DNA of 64,000 nucleotides from the NCBI RefSeq assembly GCF_045999315.1, contig NZ_CP174607.1, positions 3,928,671 through 3,992,670 on the forward strand, read 5' to 3'. The position numbers were made by a program, and so were the translations under genes. This document shows, piece by piece, positions 61,264-64,000 of this stretch. Positions within the stretch are counted from its first letter, which is position 1, and each line of letters begins with the position of its first letter. The DNA comes from Peredibacter sp045999315 (GTDB taxonomy: Bacteria; Bdellovibrionota; Bacteriovoracia; Bacteriovoracales; Bacteriovoracaceae). A model generated the notes under the pieces. That model did no database searches, was not told where the DNA came from, and worked only from the letters and a program-made list of their open reading frames with translations.

Positions 61264-61584
61264 TTACTGACAAGTTACTGATTCAGAAGGAACTCGTCCG
61301 CTTCTTAGCTGGGCCTCGCAGGTCATCTTGAAAAGTGATCGACCAGGAGAACGAAAAGGAACACTTCCGCGAATGACTGTCCCGTGAACATAATGACCAA
61401 CTGTGCGCATTTTTGTCACAAGACATGCTTCCATATCAAGGGCCATATCTGCTTGTGTATCTGTCAGGGCCTTCTCAATGGCCTGACAAAATCTTCTCAC
61501 TTCACCTTCTGTAGAAGGACGGCTGATATTAGCAAAGCTTGAAGTAGCAAAAAGAACGAGCATAAGAACTGTTAGTGCTTTCAT
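61264..61584 (-). CDS. Small secreted protein of unknown function
   Basis: 106 residues, signal peptide about 1-18 (FATSSFA), then four cysteines (33, 54, 89, 105), so two likely disulphides. No known family. Single gene with its own terminator. Confidence 0.7.
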   Translation of the reverse strand: MKALTVLMLVLFATSSFANISRPSTEGEVRRFCQAIEKALTDTQADMALDMEACLVTKMRTVGHYVHGTVIRGSVPFRSPGRSLFKMTCEAQLRSGRVPSESVTCQ

Positions 61585-61780
61585 CTGAACTCCTTATCAA
61601 GTTTTAAGGCCCGACGTAACTAGCACAGAAGAATACTCAATAAAACGAAACTTGAACTCTATGTAAGCAGGTAATGATAATATCTTTGGCCAATCATTAG
61701 AAAGCAAAGACAAATATTTAATTGAAACATCTTATTTGCCCTCTTAGGATAAAATGCAATCTCATACACTAGGAGTCGTT

Positions 61781-62236
61781 ATGGAACTCAACTTTCCTGT
61801 TCAGGCCAAAATACTTAAACCAGTCGCTGAAGTCTTTGATGCGGTCTATAACCCTAAAAAACTCGCCAGCTATTTTGTGACCGGTGGAGCAAGTGCACCT
61901 ATGGATGAAGGGACAAAAGTCATGTGGGAATTTGCCGACTTCCCTGGCGCTTTTCCGGTGTATATCAAAAACGTTAAGAAGAATGAGAAAATCGTTTTTG
62001 AATGGGAGGCCAATGATGGAACAGGTCAAGGAGCTGGCTACAACACGACAGTGACTTTTGAATTTAGTGCCATTGATGCCAATACAACTCAAGTCAAAAT
62101 TCTCGAATCTGGTTGGCGAGACCCAAATAAATTTCTAAATGCGGCAGTTGGAAACTCTCAGGGCTGGATGCAAATGGTATGCTGCCTTAAGGCCTATGTA
62201 GAATATGGCATCAATCTTCGAAAAGGCTTTCTGTAG
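61781..62236 (+). CDS. SRPBCC-family protein
   Basis: 151 residues from ATG 61781 with AGGAG upstream; an ATG at 61754 lacks a site. SRPBCC fold: AEVFDAVYNPKKLASYFVTGG, MWEFADFPGAFPVYI, TQVKILESGWRD and the final helix GWMQMVCCLKAYVEYG. Resembles activator of Hsp90 ATPase-like (AHSA1) stress proteins. A second SRPBCC gene is at 49165. Confidence 0.8.
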   Translation: MELNFPVQAKILKPVAEVFDAVYNPKKLASYFVTGGASAPMDEGTKVMWEFADFPGAFPVYIKNVKKNEKIVFEWEANDGTGQGAGYNTTVTFEFSAIDANTTQVKILESGWRDPNKFLNAAVGNSQGWMQMVCCLKAYVEYGINLRKGFL

Positions 62237-62273
62237 CCACTTGGGCAATGACGGAAATCCTGTCTCTGACTAG

Positions 62274-62302
62274 TATGCCCTCAACAATTAAGTGAGGGCA
62301 TA
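62274..62302 (+). promoter_or_regulatory. Perfect hairpin masking a ribosome-binding site
   Basis: Ten-base arms TATGCCCTCA (62274) and TGAGGGCATA (62293) around a nine-base loop. The right arm carries the GAGGG ribosome-binding site and ends on the A of the ATG at 62302. No T-run follows, so it is not a standard terminator. Confidence 0.55.
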
Positions 62303-62415
62303 TGATAAAAATCCTTCTTCCCTTTGTCTTTCTATCAGTGGCCTTTGCCGCTAATACTCCAACGAAGAGGTCCGAATGCTCTGTCACGAGAGCTTCCGCC
62401 ATCATTAAGCGCTAG
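62302..62415 (+). CDS. 37-residue secreted peptide precursor
   Basis: ATG 62302, GAGGG upstream, stop at 62415. A good signal peptide, MIKILLPFVFLSVAFA, ends at AFA/A, leaving a basic 21-residue peptide with one cysteine. The presence of a signal peptide in such a short frame, and the hairpin on its start, support it as a gene. Function unknown. Confidence 0.5.
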   Translation: MIKILLPFVFLSVAFAANTPTKRSECSVTRASAIIKR

Positions 62416-62457
62416 CAATAGCGACCGAGAATCTCTACAATTATGTAAAGGTTCTCA

Positions 62458-63342
62458 ATGACTTCTTATCTCTCGGGTTATCTTCTTGCCATTCTTGCCG
62501 CTCTTCTCTGGGGTGTTTCGGGAACATTTGCTCAGTTTCTTATTCAAAATCGCACGATTGATCCAGGCTGGTTAGTGACAGTTCGTCTACTGGTTTCAGG
62601 AATTCTTCTTCTCGCCATTCCGGCCATCAAAAAACCGAAATCAATTTTTGCCCCATGGAAAAATAAAGTTGATAGCATTGAGATTCTGATCTTCGGCGTT
62701 CTTGGAATGCTCGCCGTTCAGTACACTTTCTTCGTGACGATTAAGCATTCAAATGCTGCTACGGCCACCATCCTTCAATATCTAGGACCCGTGTTTATCG
62801 CTCTTTATTTTTCGATCAAAGAGCGAAGATTGCCAGTCACACAGGAGTTAGTGGCAATTGTTTTCGCTCTCCTTGGGACTTTTTTAATTGTGACCCATGG
62901 AAGTCTTGGTAGTCTGTCTATTTCCGTTCCAGCACTCGTTTGGGGTCTCGCCTCTGCCATTGCTTTGGCAACCTATTCCATCACCCCAGAGAATCTATTA
63001 AAAAGACACGACACAACCGTCGTGATTGGATGGGGAATGCTCATCGGTGGGATTGCTTTAAGTTTTATTAATAATCCATTTGCTGTTTCAGGCAACTGGG
63101 ACTTAATCACTTTTTTACTTGCGGCCTTTGTGATTCTTCCCGGAAGTTTGGTGGCTTTTTATTCTTATCTCACGGCCGTGAAAATTATTGGCCCAACTAA
63201 GACCAGTTTACTTGCCTGTGCAGAACCACTTTCTGCGGCATTGATCGCGGTCTTCTGGCTCCATACCCCCTTTGGACTGTATGATTGGGCCGGCATGATC
63301 TTCATTCTCCTTACGATTGCACTTTTAACTCGAAAAGCTTAA
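62458..63342 (+). CDS. EamA (DMT)-family transporter
   Basis: 294 residues, ten membrane segments in two EamA repeats (AALLWGVSGTFAQFL and LVWGLASAIALATYS openings; AEPLSAALIAVFWL in the second). Exporter of a small metabolite, often an amino acid; substrate unknown. A strong terminator follows. Confidence 0.85.
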   Translation: MTSYLSGYLLAILAALLWGVSGTFAQFLIQNRTIDPGWLVTVRLLVSGILLLAIPAIKKPKSIFAPWKNKVDSIEILIFGVLGMLAVQYTFFVTIKHSNAATATILQYLGPVFIALYFSIKERRLPVTQELVAIVFALLGTFLIVTHGSLGSLSISVPALVWGLASAIALATYSITPENLLKRHDTTVVIGWGMLIGGIALSFINNPFAVSGNWDLITFLLAAFVILPGSLVAFYSYLTAVKIIGPTKTSLLACAEPLSAALIAVFWLHTPFGLYDWAGMIFILLTIALLTRKA

Positions 63343-63354
63343 GAACTGCTCTGG

Positions 63355-63407
63355 TTTACTGGTGTTGGGGTAAATAACTTTTTTCCCTTAACACCAGTAA
63401 ATTTTTT
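63355..63407 (+). terminator. Strong terminator after EamA gene
   Basis: Twelve-base perfect arms TTTACTGGTGTT / AACACCAGTAAA with an inner GGG/CCC pairing in the 23-base loop, followed by six T. Confidence 0.8.
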
Positions 63408-63488
63408 CCAAGTCTCGCGTTACATCCTCTTAAACTTTCACGGCTTAGCTAAATCAAAACTTGGAATCTATTTTGCTTCTTGAACGGC

Positions 63489-64000
63489 ATGAATAAAACA
63501 TGTCCAAATCCATCCTGCGCATTTCCACATTTTGTGATCCGAGACGGTCATTTTCGTCGTAAAGACGATTCAAAAGTGATCCAGCGATTTCGATGTAAAA
63601 ACTGTGGAACTCGTTTTTCAAATGCCACTTTTTCTGAGGCCTATCGGCAAAAGAAAAGACGGGTTAACTTTCCGCTTTTGAAGCTTCTTGCTTCAGGAAA
63701 CTCTTTAAGAAGATCTGCGCTTCTCTTGGGTATCCATCGAACAACGGTCGAGCGCAAATTATCTTTCTTGGGAAAAAAGTGTCGGCGACTCAATCAAGAG
63801 TCACTTCTAAAGTTAAAAGGTAGGATCCATAACATTCAAATTGATGATCTTATTACGAAAGAGAACTCGAAGCTCAAACCTTTGAGTGTTTCGATTTGTG
63901 TGGATGAAAATCGGCGGAGAATTTTAGCGGTAGAGGTCTCGCAGATTCCCGCCTTCGGACATCTTTCAAGGTTCGCACTGAAGAAGTACGGACAGAGAAA
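63489..64000 (+). mobile_element. Transposase gene, 5' part (cut by window end)
   Basis: Open from ATG 63489 to the edge (170 codons). The N-terminus is a zinc ribbon (Cys5, Cys10, Cys36, Cys39); a helix-turn-helix follows (NSLRRSALLLGIHRTTVERK); then the start of a DDE-type core (IQIDDLITKE with the first aspartate). This domain order fits IS1-/ISNCY-like transposases. No terminal inverted repeat could be identified to its left, so the element ends are unknown. Confidence 0.65.

Noticed and set aside
1..64000. CRISPR arrays, rRNA and tRNA genes
   Set aside because: No regularly spaced repeats, no rRNA-like blocks and no cloverleaf with a CCA-type acceptor end were seen in the intergenic DNA; a tRNAscan run would be decisive.

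Overview
The window reads as chromosomal DNA of a Gram-negative, aerobic, chemotactic bacterium with a lipoprotein-rich cell envelope. Outer-membrane barrels, at least ten lipobox lipoproteins, many small secreted proteins without recognisable family, secreted peptidase, transglutaminase and protein-glutaminase-like enzymes, and a PilZ protein fit a member of the Bdellovibrionota (Bacteriovorax/Peredibacter-like). That assignment is an inference from gene style; there is no rRNA or other phylogenetic marker here. Coding density is very high, many neighbours overlap by 1-45 bases, and GGCC-containing codons are common throughout, so no large island of foreign composition is obvious.

Layout. 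1-2.3 kb: end of a three-gene ABC-2 exporter (ATPase cut by the window edge). 2.3-4.2 kb: Mpo1-like protein, a secreted PGRP-type amidase and two small envelope proteins. 4.2-7.1 kb: nuoBCDI, the quinone-reducing core of complex I without the rest of the complex. 7.1-12 kb: a secreted zinc metallopeptidase, then a four-gene run of lipoproteins (two LPP20-like, one LpoB-like, one COG3014-like). 12.1-15.3 kb: Fe superoxide dismutase and a PhoB/PhoR-like two-component system. 15.3-22.9 kb: TPR plus beta-barrel protein, FecR-domain protein, a 993-residue lipoprotein, a transglutaminase-elicitor-like enzyme and a free-standing S4-like RNA-binding domain. 23-29 kb: small secreted proteins, GST, DedA, M23 peptidase, a cytochrome c/PuuD-like membrane pair and a secreted protein-glutaminase-like enzyme. 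29-31 kb: a chemoreceptor. 31-36.7 kb: a DcaP-like porin, glutaminase and amidohydrolase operon, facing an outer-membrane protein and BenE across a perfect FNR-type box. 36.7-46.4 kb: PilZ protein, aldo/keto reductase, PAP2 lipoprotein, DUF2917 plus urea transporter, Lrp plus parvulin, YkgJ, pyrophosphatase, small lipoproteins, zinc-ribbon and DUF4242 proteins. 46.4-49.1 kb: an unusual two-gene operon joining a PqqD-like domain, a degenerate M50-like membrane domain and two cyclic-nucleotide-binding domains with a pseudopilin-like protein. 49.1-63.4 kb: housekeeping and stress accessories (SRPBCC proteins, alpha/beta hydrolase, bestrophin, ClC, three transporters, two LysR regulators with partners, a DUF885 peptidase). 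63.5-64 kb: the start of a zinc-ribbon transposase that runs off the edge.

Small genes of 37, 42 and 46 codons with good ribosome-binding sites were recovered at 62302, 43370 and 24009. The strongest leads for something undescribed are the CNB/pseudo-M50/pseudopilin operon, the hairpins that carry the ribosome-binding sites at 21.6 and 62.3 kb, the shared GTGTC palindrome at 23.8 and 26.0 kb, and the FNR-type boxes at 34.3 and 41.1 kb.
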